Positions 56,301 through 64,000 of a DNA stretch of 64,000 nt are shown here, one piece after another. Every line of letters begins with the position of its first letter. The first letter of the stretch is position 1. Under the pieces are notes generated by a model that worked only from the letters and a program-made list of their open reading frames with translations, was not told the origin of the DNA and ran no database searches. Source of the DNA: Halomonadaceae bacterium T82-2 (GTDB taxonomy: Bacteria > Pseudomonadota > Gammaproteobacteria > Pseudomonadales > Halomonadaceae); contig LSBP01000010.1 of NCBI GenBank assembly GCA_001577635.1, positions 1 through 64,000 of the forward strand, written 5' to 3'. A program made the position numbers and the translations under genes.

Positions 56301-57204
56301 GCGCCTCGACATTGCGCAGTCGCGAGTCAGGCAGGCCGTCCTGTGCCTCCCAGCGTTCCGTGAGGCGTTCGAGCATGTGCACTCTGTCGCTGAGCCGCTG
56401 GACGAAGCCTTTCGCGACATTGGCGGCCAGCTTGTCGGCTGCATCCAGGCGTTCATGGTGCTGTACCCAGCCGCTGGTCAGCCAGACGGCCAGACTCAGG
56501 GTCACGCCGACCGTGCCGGCCACAAGGGCGGTGCGCGGCAGCGTCAGCGCCGGGTCAGGGGCGTGTCTGGCGACGATCAAAAAACCGGAGCCCAGCAGCG
56601 CCGCGAACAGGCTGCCAACGGGGGAGAAGCCGGCCGTCGAGCTGGTGTCTGTTCCGATGGCGGCAAACAACGTCATGCCGAGTGTCAGAGCGCCGGTCAT
56701 GATCGCGACGCCACCGATCAGACGCCAGGCAGGGCGGGCAAGCCGCCACTGGGCAGGCAGCAGATAGCCGACGGCGGCCAGCACCAGCAGGCCCGCCGGC
56801 AGCGGATGCAGGCCTCGGTATGCTGTTACCGGTGCAAGTCTGTCGTGTGGCGCCGCCAGCATATACTGGCCCAGCCCGTAGAGAGCCACCGCCAGCATCA
56901 GCAGTGCCAGTACAGAGCGCATCATGCGATGCTGACGCGCCAGGGCCAGCAGCCCCGCGCTGGCCAGCAAGACGGCGATGCCGCCTTCCGAGCTCAGCCA
57001 CCAGTGTTGCAGCAGGGCAGCGTGCGGAAGGCGGTCAAGAAAAAGGCTGATGCTACCGACCAGAATACCCAGGACGATCAGGATCAGCAGCCACGCCTGC
57101 AGAGCGAGCCCGTTCTGGGGCGACAGTGTGGAGGGGGGGGTGGTCCGGGCGTGGAGGCTGGGGCATAGAGAGGCGCTGCAATAAAGAGGGCGTCGGCAGG
57201 GCAC
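53320..57204 (-). CDS. Membrane GGDEF-EAL protein with PAS domains (c-di-GMP turnover)
   Basis: About 1290 residues before mntP begins. Several N-terminal membrane helices (to about residue 250), a periplasmic sensor region (about 265-460), another helix, two PAS domains, a GGDEF domain ([12 protein letters not shown]) and an EAL domain ([19 protein letters not shown]). Both catalytic motifs look intact. EAL homology ends near 53670, yet the frame has no stop there and stays open to the mntP stop at 52747. The start is uncertain: GTG at 57204 leaves a very short leader, and an ATG near 57166 lies in another frame, separated by a C8 tract. Confidence 0.75.
53378..53500 (-). promoter_or_regulatory. 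yybP-ykoY manganese riboswitch upstream of mntP
   Basis: On the minus strand the leader contains GGGGAGTAGCCGAT (53494-53481), TCAACAAACTCG (about 53453-53442) and GGCGAGACCAAGGGTATGCC (53401-53382). These are the conserved segments of the yybP-ykoY Mn2+ riboswitch in the right order and spacing. This class switches on mntP when manganese is high. Confidence 0.88.
53577..53600 (-). terminator. Hairpin after the EAL domain
   Basis: Perfect 9-bp stem (CTCCCGGGC with GCCCGGGAG) and a 6-base loop, lying just past the EAL homology and before the mntP riboswitch. No T-run. It suggests the GGDEF-EAL transcript was meant to end here. Confidence 0.45.
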
Positions 57205-57226
57205 GGCGTGCGATGCAATTGCCTTC

Positions 57227-57254
57227 GTTATACAGTGCGAAAAGCAAAGTGCAA
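57227..57254 (-). promoter_or_regulatory. Promoter of the GGDEF-EAL gene
   Basis: On the minus strand, TTGCAC (57254-57249), a 16-bp spacer and TATAAC (57232-57227) form a good sigma-70 promoter. Transcription would start near 57220, 16 bases before the GTG at 57204. The rest of the gap to fnr (57255-57493) shows no gene. Confidence 0.6.
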
Positions 57255-57493
57255 TAGAAAAGACAACGACGTGATGTCGGCTTTTCTCAAAGACTTCTGC
57301 GAGCCATATCGGCAGATCTGCGGGCCATTCGGCAGAAAAGGGGCGCGGATAATCTTTCCTGTTGCTCTATGTCGGCGGCGGGGCAATGGCAGGAAGCACC
57401 CAGCCATGAATGCTTCCGTGCCGGAGTGAGGTTGCCGGGACGTGAGTCGACAGCGGCCCTCATTGGCCCTGGCTGTTGAATGGTGAGCCGGAG

Positions 57494-58324
57494 TCAATGA
57501 TTAGCCAAGGACAGTGTCGCTATCTGTGCATCGGGCGATGTCCTGGCGGGTGGTGCGAGCCTGGATGGCGTGGGTATGAGCACCGTCAGCCTGTCCCCTC
57601 GGGCCAGGGATTCCAGTGCAGGCAGGTCGAGAATCCATACTTCACGGCCTCTGATGGTTATCAGGCCTTGCTGCTGAAACTGGCCGAGAACGCGACTGAC
57701 CGTTTCCATGGCGATGCCCAGATAGCTGCCGATTTCGGCGCGGGACTTGGAAAAGCGAAAGCGGTGGGCCGAGTAGCCACGGCGGTGAAAGCGTTCCGAG
57801 AGCTCGCAGAGCAGGGTCGCCAGGCGCTGGTCGGCCGACTGGTGCGTGAAGTGCCCCATCAGCAGCCGGTCCTCGCGCAGCGTCCGGCTCATGCTGCGGA
57901 ACAGCTGGGTGCGCAGCGCAGGGAGTTGCTCGGCCAGCGTGTCGAGGCTGGTATAGGGAATGTCGCAGATGGTGGCGGCTTCCAGCGCCCGCACCGACCC
58001 CGGGTGGCGCAGCGTGTCCAGGCCATCCAGGCCGACCAGCTCGCCGGGCAGGAAGAAGCGGGTCAACTGTTCCCGGCCGCCGGTATGGCTGACCTGCTTG
58101 AGGCTGCCCGAGCGCACGACGAACAGGCTGTGCAGGGGCGCGCCTTCCCGTGCCAGCAGGCTGCCCTTCTTGAAGTGGCCCGGCCGTCGCACGATAGCGT
58201 TGAAACGCTCCAGATCCCGGTCGTCGAGCGCCTGCGGCAGGCACAGCGATCTCAGGCTGCAATGCCGGCAATGGACGTCGTCGGCGTCGCCGCGACGTTG
58301 GAGCAGATCGTTGTGGTCCGCCAT
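57494..58324 (-). CDS. fnr: Fnr/Anr-type oxygen-sensing regulator
   Basis: A 276-residue Crp/Fnr regulator. Cys19, Cys22 and Cys28 (HCRHCSLRSLC) with Cys120 (ATICDIPY) form the [4Fe-4S] site as in E. coli FNR. The recognition helix has ETVSRVLGQF, whose E-xx-SR contacts TTGAT. The C-terminal 35 residues beyond the usual FNR end are Ala/Pro/Leu-rich and unusual. A perfect FNR box lies upstream. It controls the shift to low oxygen or anaerobic respiration. Confidence 0.9.
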   Translation of the reverse strand: MADHNDLLQRRGDADDVHCRHCSLRSLCLPQALDDRDLERFNAIVRRPGHFKKGSLLAREGAPLHSLFVVRSGSLKQVSHTGGREQLTRFFLPGELVGLDGLDTLRHPGSVRALEAATICDIPYTSLDTLAEQLPALRTQLFRSMSRTLREDRLLMGHFTHQSADQRLATLLCELSERFHRRGYSAHRFRFSKSRAEIGSYLGIAMETVSRVLGQFQQQGLITIRGREVWILDLPALESLARGDRLTVLIPTPSRLAPPARTSPDAQIATLSLANH

Positions 58325-58396
58325 CGAGTCCTTCCTGAACTGGTATTACCAGTTCGAAAGTATAGTGAGACGTCTCACTTTTCCAGCTTAGCAACC

Positions 58397-58410
58397 TTGA
58401 TGGCGATCAA
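58397..58410. promoter_or_regulatory. FNR/ANR box
   Basis: TTGATGGCGATCAA is a perfect match to the FNR consensus TTGAT-N4-ATCAA. It lies 73 bp upstream of the fnr start, implying autoregulation. The rest of 58325-58473 shows nothing further. Confidence 0.8.
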
Positions 58411-58473
58411 TATTCGGCGTGGCTCATAAATGTGTCTAAGGATAGAACAGGGGGGGCGGCGGGTCTCGATCCT

Positions 58474-58651
58474 ATAAGCTTTGTACGAAAAGTCGGCGAG
58501 CGAAGGAAAGACAAGGCAAAAATCGGCGAAAAAGCGGACTGGGCTCGCACGCGAGTTTACGGGGTGTAAATGAGCATTTTGATCGGACTCGCGCCCGAGC
58601 CGGTTTTTAACGCCGTATTGCCGAGCGCAGGCAGTTTTCGGACAAAGCCTA
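58474..58651 (-). repeat. Dispersed palindromic element, copy 4 (extended)
   Basis: 178-bp copy on the minus strand. It begins TAGGCTTTGTCCGAAAAC, its TAG being the permease stop codon at 58651-58649, and ends CTTTTCGTACAAAGCTTA. Compared with the other copies it has an added GC-rich segment of about 17-18 bases on each arm (one with GGCTCGGGCGCGAG, the other with CTCGCGTGCGAGCC). The two additions are largely complementary, lengthening the stem. Confidence 0.9.
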
Positions 58652-60151
58652 GCGGCTGCACGGATCGTCCATCACCACCTCGCGAGGCCGGTAACGCCGC
58701 GCCAGGGCGTCGACGGCGATGTTCAGCCCGGCGGTGACCAGCAGCAGGAAGAACGCCTGATCGAACATCAGATACTGAAAGCTCGAATCGATGTGAAAGC
58801 CCAGGGTGGCCACACCCAGCATGCCGAGCAGGGCGGTCTCGCGGATGATCACCTCGGCGCGGTAGAAGACCAGGGCGAGCAGGCCGGGGTAGATACGCGG
58901 CAGCAGCTCGTAGGCGTAGCGGCCGCCTGCGGGAAGCCCCGGCATACCGGGTTCGATGTTGTCGGCGTGGCGGGCGGCGAGAAAGGCGATCAGCGCGCCG
59001 TTGTGCAGCGCCAAGGCCAGCCAGGCGGGCAGCATCGAGGGGCCGAGCAGCAGCAGGAAGATGAACGCCAGCATCAGCTCCGGCGTCGAGCGCAGCCCGA
59101 CCAGCAGGGCACGCCCGCCCAGCCGCGTGGCCGGATTGCCGAAGTGGCGGCTGGCCAGTGGCCACAGCAGCAGCGCGATGATCAGCGCGCCCACGGTGCC
59201 CATCAGTCCCAGCAGCAGGGTGTTGCCGATCGCCGGACCGAGATCGGGGATATTGCCCAGCCAGGCCATGAGACCCGCCCAATCGCCATCGAGCAGCGGT
59301 GCCGGCCATAGATCGTGACTGACGAAGCGCCACAGCAGGCCGCTATCGACATGCGGCCAGGGGCCGAGCAGGAACAGGCTGCCGAGTGTCAGCAGCGGCA
59401 GCAGGCGGCGGTGCCCCCAGAAACCGATCGTGCCGATCAGCAGGTAGAACAGCCAGAGCAGCGCCCCGGCCTGATGATAATGGCCTTCGCGGAAGGCGCT
59501 TTCCAGATGGAAGCCCAGGGTCGGCAGGCCGACGAATCCTAGTAGCACGCTGGCGCGTAGCGAGCACTCGAAGCGGTAGCGGGTGTAGGCGGCCAGCCGT
59601 TCCCAGGCCAGCGGCAGTTCCGCATAGATGAAGCGCGACAGGCGGCCGACGCCGGGCGGCAGGCTGTCGGCGGCGTCACGCGGGGTCTGCTCGAGAATCT
59701 CGGCATAGACCTTGGCGAAGATGCCGGCGTAGGGCACGGCCAGCGCCGCCAGGGCGGTGACGGCCGAGAAGCCGAAGACCTGCAGGAACAGCAGCGCCCA
59801 GAACAGCTCGTGGATGGCGCGCACGAAGGCGCAGGCGGTGCGCACCAGCCGCGAGCGGAAGAATACCAGCGCCAGCGGAAAGCCCAGCAGCACGCCGAGC
59901 AGGGTCCCCCACAGGGCCACGCTGACCGTCAGGCCGATGGCCTGGAGCGGCGAGCTCAGCTCGCGCCAATGGGGCAGAGCCAGTCCTGTCGCCATGCGGC
60001 TCAGCTCCGCCCAGGGGTCGTGAGCGACCACCGACAGGTCGGCGAAGGGCAGCAGCACGATGCACAGGGCGACCAGCACCAGCGAGCGTCGGGCCAGCCG
60101 CAGCCCGGGCGAGTCGCCGTGCAGCATGCCCGGAGCGGTGGGTTCAGCCAT
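58649..60151 (-). CDS. Phosphonate-type ABC permease, two PhnE domains fused
   Basis: A 500-residue inner membrane protein made of two PhnE-like permease domains (about 1-255 and 256-500). Each carries a coupling loop with the family's ending (SVLLGFVGLPTLGFHLESAF and ALLGMLGVATLGFHIDSSF). It completes a PhnD-PhnC-PhnE type importer. It overlaps the ATPase gene by eight bases. Its TAG stop belongs to the repeat element. No phosphonate breakdown genes are seen, so the substrate may be phosphonate, phosphite or phosphate. Confidence 0.83.
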   Translation of the reverse strand: MAEPTAPGMLHGDSPGLRLARRSLVLVALCIVLLPFADLSVVAHDPWAELSRMATGLALPHWRELSSPLQAIGLTVSVALWGTLLGVLLGFPLALVFFRSRLVRTACAFVRAIHELFWALLFLQVFGFSAVTALAALAVPYAGIFAKVYAEILEQTPRDAADSLPPGVGRLSRFIYAELPLAWERLAAYTRYRFECSLRASVLLGFVGLPTLGFHLESAFREGHYHQAGALLWLFYLLIGTIGFWGHRRLLPLLTLGSLFLLGPWPHVDSGLLWRFVSHDLWPAPLLDGDWAGLMAWLGNIPDLGPAIGNTLLLGLMGTVGALIIALLLWPLASRHFGNPATRLGGRALLVGLRSTPELMLAFIFLLLLGPSMLPAWLALALHNGALIAFLAARHADNIEPGMPGLPAGGRYAYELLPRIYPGLLALVFYRAEVIIRETALLGMLGVATLGFHIDSSFQYLMFDQAFFLLLVTAGLNIAVDALARRYRPREVVMDDPCSR

Positions 60152-60854
60152 GCGCTGTCTCGTCGGCCGAGGCGCTGGAGGCGGCGTCGGCGTCGGGGTA
60201 GAGACGGTCGAGGTCGTCGAGCGTCAGCGTATCGGTCGTGGCGTCGAGCACCAGCCGGCCGTCGCGCAGCCCCCAGACACGATCGAAGTGGGACAGCGCC
60301 AGCTCCCGCTGGTGCAGGGCGACGACACTGGTGTCATGGCGGGCATCGATCAGCGCCAGCAGGCGCAGCGCCTGATGAGGGTCGACGCTGGCCACCGGCT
60401 CGTCGCCGAGGAAGAGGCGGCGCTGCTGATAGAGCGCGCGGGCGATCGCCACGCGCTGACGCTGGCCACCCGACAGCCGGGCGACCGGGCGCCTGAGCAG
60501 GCCGGCCAGGCCCAGTTCCCCGCACAGGGTTTCGATCTCGGTCCAGGCCCGGCGATCGGGACGGATCAGGTTCCACAGGTTGGCCAGCGCCGAGTGGCGC
60601 TCGAGGCGGCCCATGTAGACGTTGTGGTAGACCGCCAGTTGCGGCACCAGGCCGTGGCTCTGCGGGCACCAGGCGGCATCGGTGTCGAGGCGCCGGCGCA
60701 GGGTGGCCAGCAGGGTCGACTTGCCGGCGCCGCTCTGGCCGAGCAGGGCAATGCGTTCGCCGGTGCGCAGGGTCAGCGACAACCGGGGAAGCACGACCTG
60801 GCTGCCGTGGCCGACATCCTCGCCGGCCAGCGACAGCAGTTCGGCGTCACTCAT
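60144..60854 (-). CDS. phnC: Phosphonate-type ABC importer ATPase
   Basis: A 236-residue ABC ATPase with Walker A GQSGAGKST, signature LSGGQRQRVAIARAL, Walker B RLFLGDEPVASVD and H-loop VALHQREL. The VALHQ form of the H-loop is typical of PhnC. ATG at 60854 lies two bases after the stop of the binding protein gene. It energises the fused permease encoded downstream. Confidence 0.83.
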   Translation of the reverse strand: MSDAELLSLAGEDVGHGSQVVLPRLSLTLRTGERIALLGQSGAGKSTLLATLRRRLDTDAAWCPQSHGLVPQLAVYHNVYMGRLERHSALANLWNLIRPDRRAWTEIETLCGELGLAGLLRRPVARLSGGQRQRVAIARALYQQRRLFLGDEPVASVDPHQALRLLALIDARHDTSVVALHQRELALSHFDRVWGLRDGRLVLDATTDTLTLDDLDRLYPDADAASSASADETAHG

Positions 60855-60856
60855 GC

Positions 60857-61723
60857 TCAGCGCAGCAGGCCGAGGTCTTCGCCGACGGTCTCGATCGGTG
60901 CGTAGGCATCGTTGGAGACCGGGATGAAGCCCTGGCGCGGGAAGCTCTCGAGCAGGTCCGGGTCGGTCATGCCCAGCAGCGCCTGGCGGACACGGTCGGT
61001 GAAGCCGTCGCCGAAGTGCTCGTCGACATCGCCGCGAATCGTCCACTGGTAGTCCGGGTAGGCAGGGGTCTCCCAGACCACATGGACCTTGTCGGTATCG
61101 ACCCGTCCGGCCTCGACGGCGGCATTCCACACCGAGTAGTTGACGGCGCCGACATCATAGGTGCCGGACTCGACCAGGGCGATGGTGCGGGTATGGTCGC
61201 CGGAGAAGCCGACCCGCGAGAACAGTGACTCGGGGGCCTCGCCGAAGCGCTCGCGCAGGTAGTACTCGGGCATCAGCCGGCCGGAGGTCGAGGTCTTGGC
61301 GCCGAAGGTGAAGGAGTGGCCCTCGAGCGACTCGGGCAGCTGGTCCTGGTCGGCGGCGATGCCGGTATCGGCATTGGCGATGAAGTAGCTGTGGAAGGCG
61401 GCGTCCTCGACCCCCTGAGCCAGCGCCTGCGAGCCCGGCACCAGGCGGCGTGCCTGCACGCCGGACAGGCCACCGAACCAGGCCAGCTGCACCTGATCGT
61501 TGCGGAAGGCGCTCACCGCGGCGCTGTAGGACTTCACCGGCACGTATTCGACGTCGACATCCAGGGTGTCGGCCAGGTAGTCGGCGACCTTCTGGAAACG
61601 CTCGACCAGGCGTGTCTGGTCCTCGTCGGGAATGGCGGTAAAGCGGAAGGTGTCCTGGGCCTGGGTCTGAGCCACCGGGGCCAGGCCCAGCAGCATCAGG
61701 GTGGTCGCGATCAGCCGTCGCAT
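60857..61723 (-). CDS. phnD: Phosphonate-type periplasmic binding protein
   Basis: A 288-residue secreted binding protein of the PhnD/PtxB family. The signal peptide covers about residues 1-22 (cleavage near TQAQDTF). EYVPVKSYSAAVSAFRNDQVQLAWFGGLS is the family's ligand-site region, with contacts at GAKTSTSGRLMPEYYL. First gene of the importer operon. Ligand chemistry cannot be settled by eye. Confidence 0.83.
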   Translation of the reverse strand: MRRLIATTLMLLGLAPVAQTQAQDTFRFTAIPDEDQTRLVERFQKVADYLADTLDVDVEYVPVKSYSAAVSAFRNDQVQLAWFGGLSGVQARRLVPGSQALAQGVEDAAFHSYFIANADTGIAADQDQLPESLEGHSFTFGAKTSTSGRLMPEYYLRERFGEAPESLFSRVGFSGDHTRTIALVESGTYDVGAVNYSVWNAAVEAGRVDTDKVHVVWETPAYPDYQWTIRGDVDEHFGDGFTDRVRQALLGMTDPDLLESFPRQGFIPVSNDAYAPIETVGEDLGLLR

Positions 61724-61801
61724 CGCGGGGCTCCTGTCGTGAATGGGGGCGCTATTGTTGAGCCTGGCGGCGGAGGGGGCAAGCCCGGCGAGCCCGCCCG
61801 G

Positions 61802-62668
61802 CTAGGATTCGACGTCCGGGGCGGGAAAGCGGGTGGCCTGCAGGCTGTCCTTGATCTTCTTGAGATGGGTCTGGAAGTCTTCGCCGCGGCGCAGTGTCAC
61901 GCCGGTGGCGAGGACATCGATCAGCGCCAGGTGGATCATGCGTGAGGTCATCGGCATGTAGACGTCGGTGTCCTCGGGGGTGACCACCTCGAGCGTCTCG
62001 GTGCATTCCCGGGCCAGCGGTGAGTCGGGCGCGGTGATGCCCAGCACCACGGCGCCGTTGCTGCGGGCGAGCCGGGCGATCTCCACCAGTTCGCGGGTGC
62101 GGCCGGTATAGGAGATGATGACGATGGCGTCGCCGGTGTGGCTGGCGGCAGCGACCATGCGCTGCATGAGCACGTCCTCGTAGACCATCACCGGCAGGTT
62201 GAAGCGGAAGAACTTGTGCTGGGCATCCTGGGCGACCGGTCCCGAGGCGCCCAGGCCGAAGAAGCTGATCTGCTTGGCCTGGATCAGGTAGTCGACGGCG
62301 CGCTCCACGCGCTTGGCGTCGAGCGCGCGGCGGGCGTCGTCGAGGGCGGCGATGGTGGCGCCGAAGATCTTGTCGCCGTAGCGCGCGGCATCGTCCTCGC
62401 GTTCGACGCTGCGGCTGACATACGGCGTGCCGCCGGCCAGACTTTGTGCCAGCTTGATCTTGAAGTCCGGGTAGCCCTTGGCGTCGAAGTTGCGACAGAA
62501 GCGGTTGACGGTGGGTTCGCTGACCGAGGCCGCCTGCGCCAGGGTGGCGATGCTCAGCCCGGTGGCAGTCGCCGGATCCTGGAGGATGACGTCGGCCACC
62601 TTGCGTTCCGAGCGATTGAGCTCGTCGAGGCGGGCGCGAATGCGCTCGAGAAGGTCATGGCTGGCCAT
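61802..62668 (-). CDS. hexR: HexR, RpiR-family regulator of sugar metabolism
   Basis: A 288-residue RpiR-type regulator: N-terminal helix-turn-helix (residues about 1-75, [33 protein letters not shown]) and C-terminal SIS sugar-phosphate domain (about 120-260, with [17 protein letters not shown] and ISYTGRTRE). HexR senses KDPG and controls Entner-Doudoroff genes such as zwf, which lies divergent here. ATG at 62668 matches the family start; a longer form from 62722 would read through an operator-like palindrome. Confidence 0.92.
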   Translation of the reverse strand: MASHDLLERIRARLDELNRSERKVADVILQDPATATGLSIATLAQAASVSEPTVNRFCRNFDAKGYPDFKIKLAQSLAGGTPYVSRSVEREDDAARYGDKIFGATIAALDDARRALDAKRVERAVDYLIQAKQISFFGLGASGPVAQDAQHKFFRFNLPVMVYEDVLMQRMVAAASHTGDAIVIISYTGRTRELVEIARLARSNGAVVLGITAPDSPLARECTETLEVVTPEDTDVYMPMTSRMIHLALIDVLATGVTLRRGEDFQTHLKKIKDSLQATRFPAPDVES

Positions 62669-62693
62669 GCGTGTAACGGCTCCTGATGCAATA

Positions 62694-62711
62694 TGTAGTG
62701 ATTTAACTACA
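62694..62711. promoter_or_regulatory. Palindrome in the hexR-zwf gap
   Basis: TGTAGTGATTTAACTACA is an 18-bp inverted repeat (TGTAGT and ACTACA). It shares half-site character with HexR boxes but has a wider spacer, so it is an operator candidate only, 26 bp before the hexR ATG. Confidence 0.45.
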
Positions 62712-62780
62712 TTGGTAGCCACATCCTAGCGTGACGCTCGGGATGACGCCAAGTGCGGGCCACGTCAGGATTGCATCTTT

Positions 62781-62795
62781 GGTAGTAAAATTACC
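62781..62795. promoter_or_regulatory. HexR box upstream of zwf
   Basis: GGTAGTAAAATTACC matches the gammaproteobacterial HexR consensus TGTARTWWWATTACA at 13 of 15 positions, the two mismatches being the symmetric end bases. A zwf promoter may follow (TTGCCG at 62804-62809, CATATT at 62826-62831). Confidence 0.65.
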
Positions 62796-62868
62796 GATAA
62801 ATCTTGCCGTGAAACGCATCAATGGCATATTTTATACGTAAGATTACCAGATTGAAGGGGTTCGAGGC

Positions 62869-64000
62869 ATGACCCAAGACACCACGCCCGACATCGATCT
62901 GGCGCTGTTCGGCGCCCTCGGTGACCTGGCCCTGCGCAAGCTCTACACGGCGCTTTACCATCTCGATCGCGACGGCCTGCTGGGCGCGTCGACGCGCATC
63001 CTCGGCCTGGCGCGCCAGGACATCGACGCCGAGGCCTTCCGCCAGCGCGTCCAGCAGGCGCTGAAGAAGCACGTCAAGACGGCGCTGCTGGAAAAGACCT
63101 GTCTGGAGCGCTTCATCGCGCGCCTCGACTACCTCCAGCTCGATTTCGCCACCGTCGAGGGTTACGACGCCATCGCCCGGTGGCGCCAGGACGTCGAGCG
63201 GCCGATGACCGTCTATCTGGCCGTGCCGGCGAGCATCTACGGCGATATCTGCCGCAACCTGAGCGCCAGCGGCAGCCTGGACGAGCAGACGCGCGTGGTG
63301 GTGGAAAAGCCCATCGGCTACGACCTGGAATCCTCGCGGCAGATCAACGACGCGATCGGCGAGGCCTTCCCCGAGTCGCGCATCTATCGCATCGATCATT
63401 ACCTGGGCAAGGAAACCGTCCAGAACCTGATCGCCCTGCGCTTCGCCAACCCGCTGTTCGGCAACCAGTGGAATCAGAACCAGATCTCGCACGTCGAGAT
63501 CACCGTGGCCGAGCAGGTGGGCATCGAGGGGCGCTGGGGCTACTTCGACAAGGCCGGTCAGCTGCGCGACATGGTGCAGAACCACCTGCTCCAGCTGCTC
63601 TGCCTGATCGCCATGGACCCGCCGTCGAATCTGGATGCCGATGCCATCCGTGACGAGAAGGTCAAGGTGCTCAAGGCCCTCAAGCCCTTCACCCAGGAGA
63701 CCATCGGTCGCGACGTGGTACGCGGGCAGTACATCGCCGGGTCGATCAACGGCGAGAGCGTGCCGGGCTATCTGGAAGAAGAAGGCGCCAACACCGAGAG
63801 CCGCACCGAGACCTTCGTCGCCATGAAGACCGAGGTCTCCAACTGGCGCTGGGCCGGGGTGCCATTCTATCTGCGCACCGGCAAGCGGATGCCCGAGAAG
63901 CTCTCGCAGATCGTCATCCACTTCCGCCAGCAGCCGCACTACATCTTCGATCCCGACCAGCGCGACCTGGCCGCCAACAAGCTGATCATCCGCCTGCAGC
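62869..64000 (+). CDS. zwf: Glucose-6-phosphate 1-dehydrogenase, 5' part
   Basis: First 377 codons of zwf, continuing beyond the window. It oxidises glucose-6-phosphate with NADP, feeding the Entner-Doudoroff and pentose phosphate routes. N-terminal nucleotide motif [13 protein letters not shown] and the active-site signature [13 protein letters not shown] are present, as is [15 protein letters not shown] precedes the ATG. It diverges from hexR with HexR-like sites between. Confidence 0.93.
   Translation, partial: MTQDTTPDIDLALFGALGDLALRKLYTALYHLDRDGLLGASTRILGLARQDIDAEAFRQRVQQALKKHVKTALLEKTCLERFIARLDYLQLDFATVEGYDAIARWRQDVERPMTVYLAVPASIYGDICRNLSASGSLDEQTRVVVEKPIGYDLESSRQINDAIGEAFPESRIYRIDHYLGKETVQNLIALRFANPLFGNQWNQNQISHVEITVAEQVGIEGRWGYFDKAGQLRDMVQNHLLQLLCLIAMDPPSNLDADAIRDEKVKVLKALKPFTQETIGRDVVRGQYIAGSINGESVPGYLEEEGANTESRTETFVAMKTEVSNWRWAGVPFYLRTGKRMPEKLSQIVIHFRQQPHYIFDPDQRDLAANKLIIRLQ

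Noticed and set aside
1-64000. CRISPR arrays, tRNA or rRNA genes, transposases, integrases and prophage genes
   Set aside because: Looked for and not seen. The only repeats are the four dispersed elements and short local duplications.

Overview
The window is about 64 kb of GC-rich, tightly packed gammaproteobacterial chromosome. The gene content points to a halophile of the Halomonas type (Halomonadaceae): a full ectoine degradation set (doeA, doeB, doeX, doeC, doeD) with hydroxyectoine genes eutB and eutC, a SulP transporter paired with a universal stress protein, and a HexR-zwf locus. The genus is an inference from gene content, not from a marker gene. I found no rRNA, tRNA, CRISPR array, transposase or prophage.

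Layout. 1-4329: DJ-1/PfpI protein, a two-gene ABC-2 exporter, two small uncharacterised proteins and a GhrA-type reductase. 4374-15021: ectoine and hydroxyectoine catabolism, controlled by a divergent MocR-type regulator (EnuR type) and the Lrp-type DoeX; DoeA opens the ring, DoeB deacetylates, DoeD transaminates and DoeC oxidises aspartate semialdehyde to aspartate. An FdhD-like gene sits inside this block. 15100-24973: argC, a HAD dehalogenase, a YnjBCD-type ABC importer, an AsmA/DUF748 protein and an NfeD-slipin pair. 25007-34339: GABA and glutarate (lysine) catabolism with gabT, gabD, an APC permease, a GabR-like MocR regulator, lhgO, glaH (csiD) and csiR. 34422-37516: SulP permease behind an unusually structured leader, then Usp and RidA.

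38245-52630 (all minus strand) is an aryl polyene type pigment operon of fifteen genes, most of them overlapping or nearly touching. It encodes a ketosynthase and chain-length factor, ketoreductase, dehydratases, one acyl carrier protein, an AMP ligase fused to a dehydratase, an aromatic amino acid ammonia-lyase, acyltransferases, a glycosyltransferase, a LolA-like protein, an MMPL exporter and a flavoprotein that carries the halogenase motif. Next come mntP behind a yybP-ykoY manganese riboswitch, a large membrane GGDEF-EAL protein, an Fnr/Anr regulator with a perfect FNR box upstream, a PhnCDE-type transporter, hexR and the 5' part of zwf, which runs off the window.

The most striking non-coding feature is a dispersed near-palindromic element of about 143 bp, present four times (1-136, 12731-12872, 26477-26619, 58474-58651). 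In the three complete copies the element begins with TAG, and that TAG is the stop codon of the preceding gene. One copy carries extra sequence on both arms, and the two insertions are largely complementary to each other. Other features worth checking are the SulP leader (overlapping mini-ORFs ending in Pro-Pro-stop, then a terminator-like hairpin) and the GGDEF-EAL reading frame, which has no stop codon and runs through the riboswitch into mntP.
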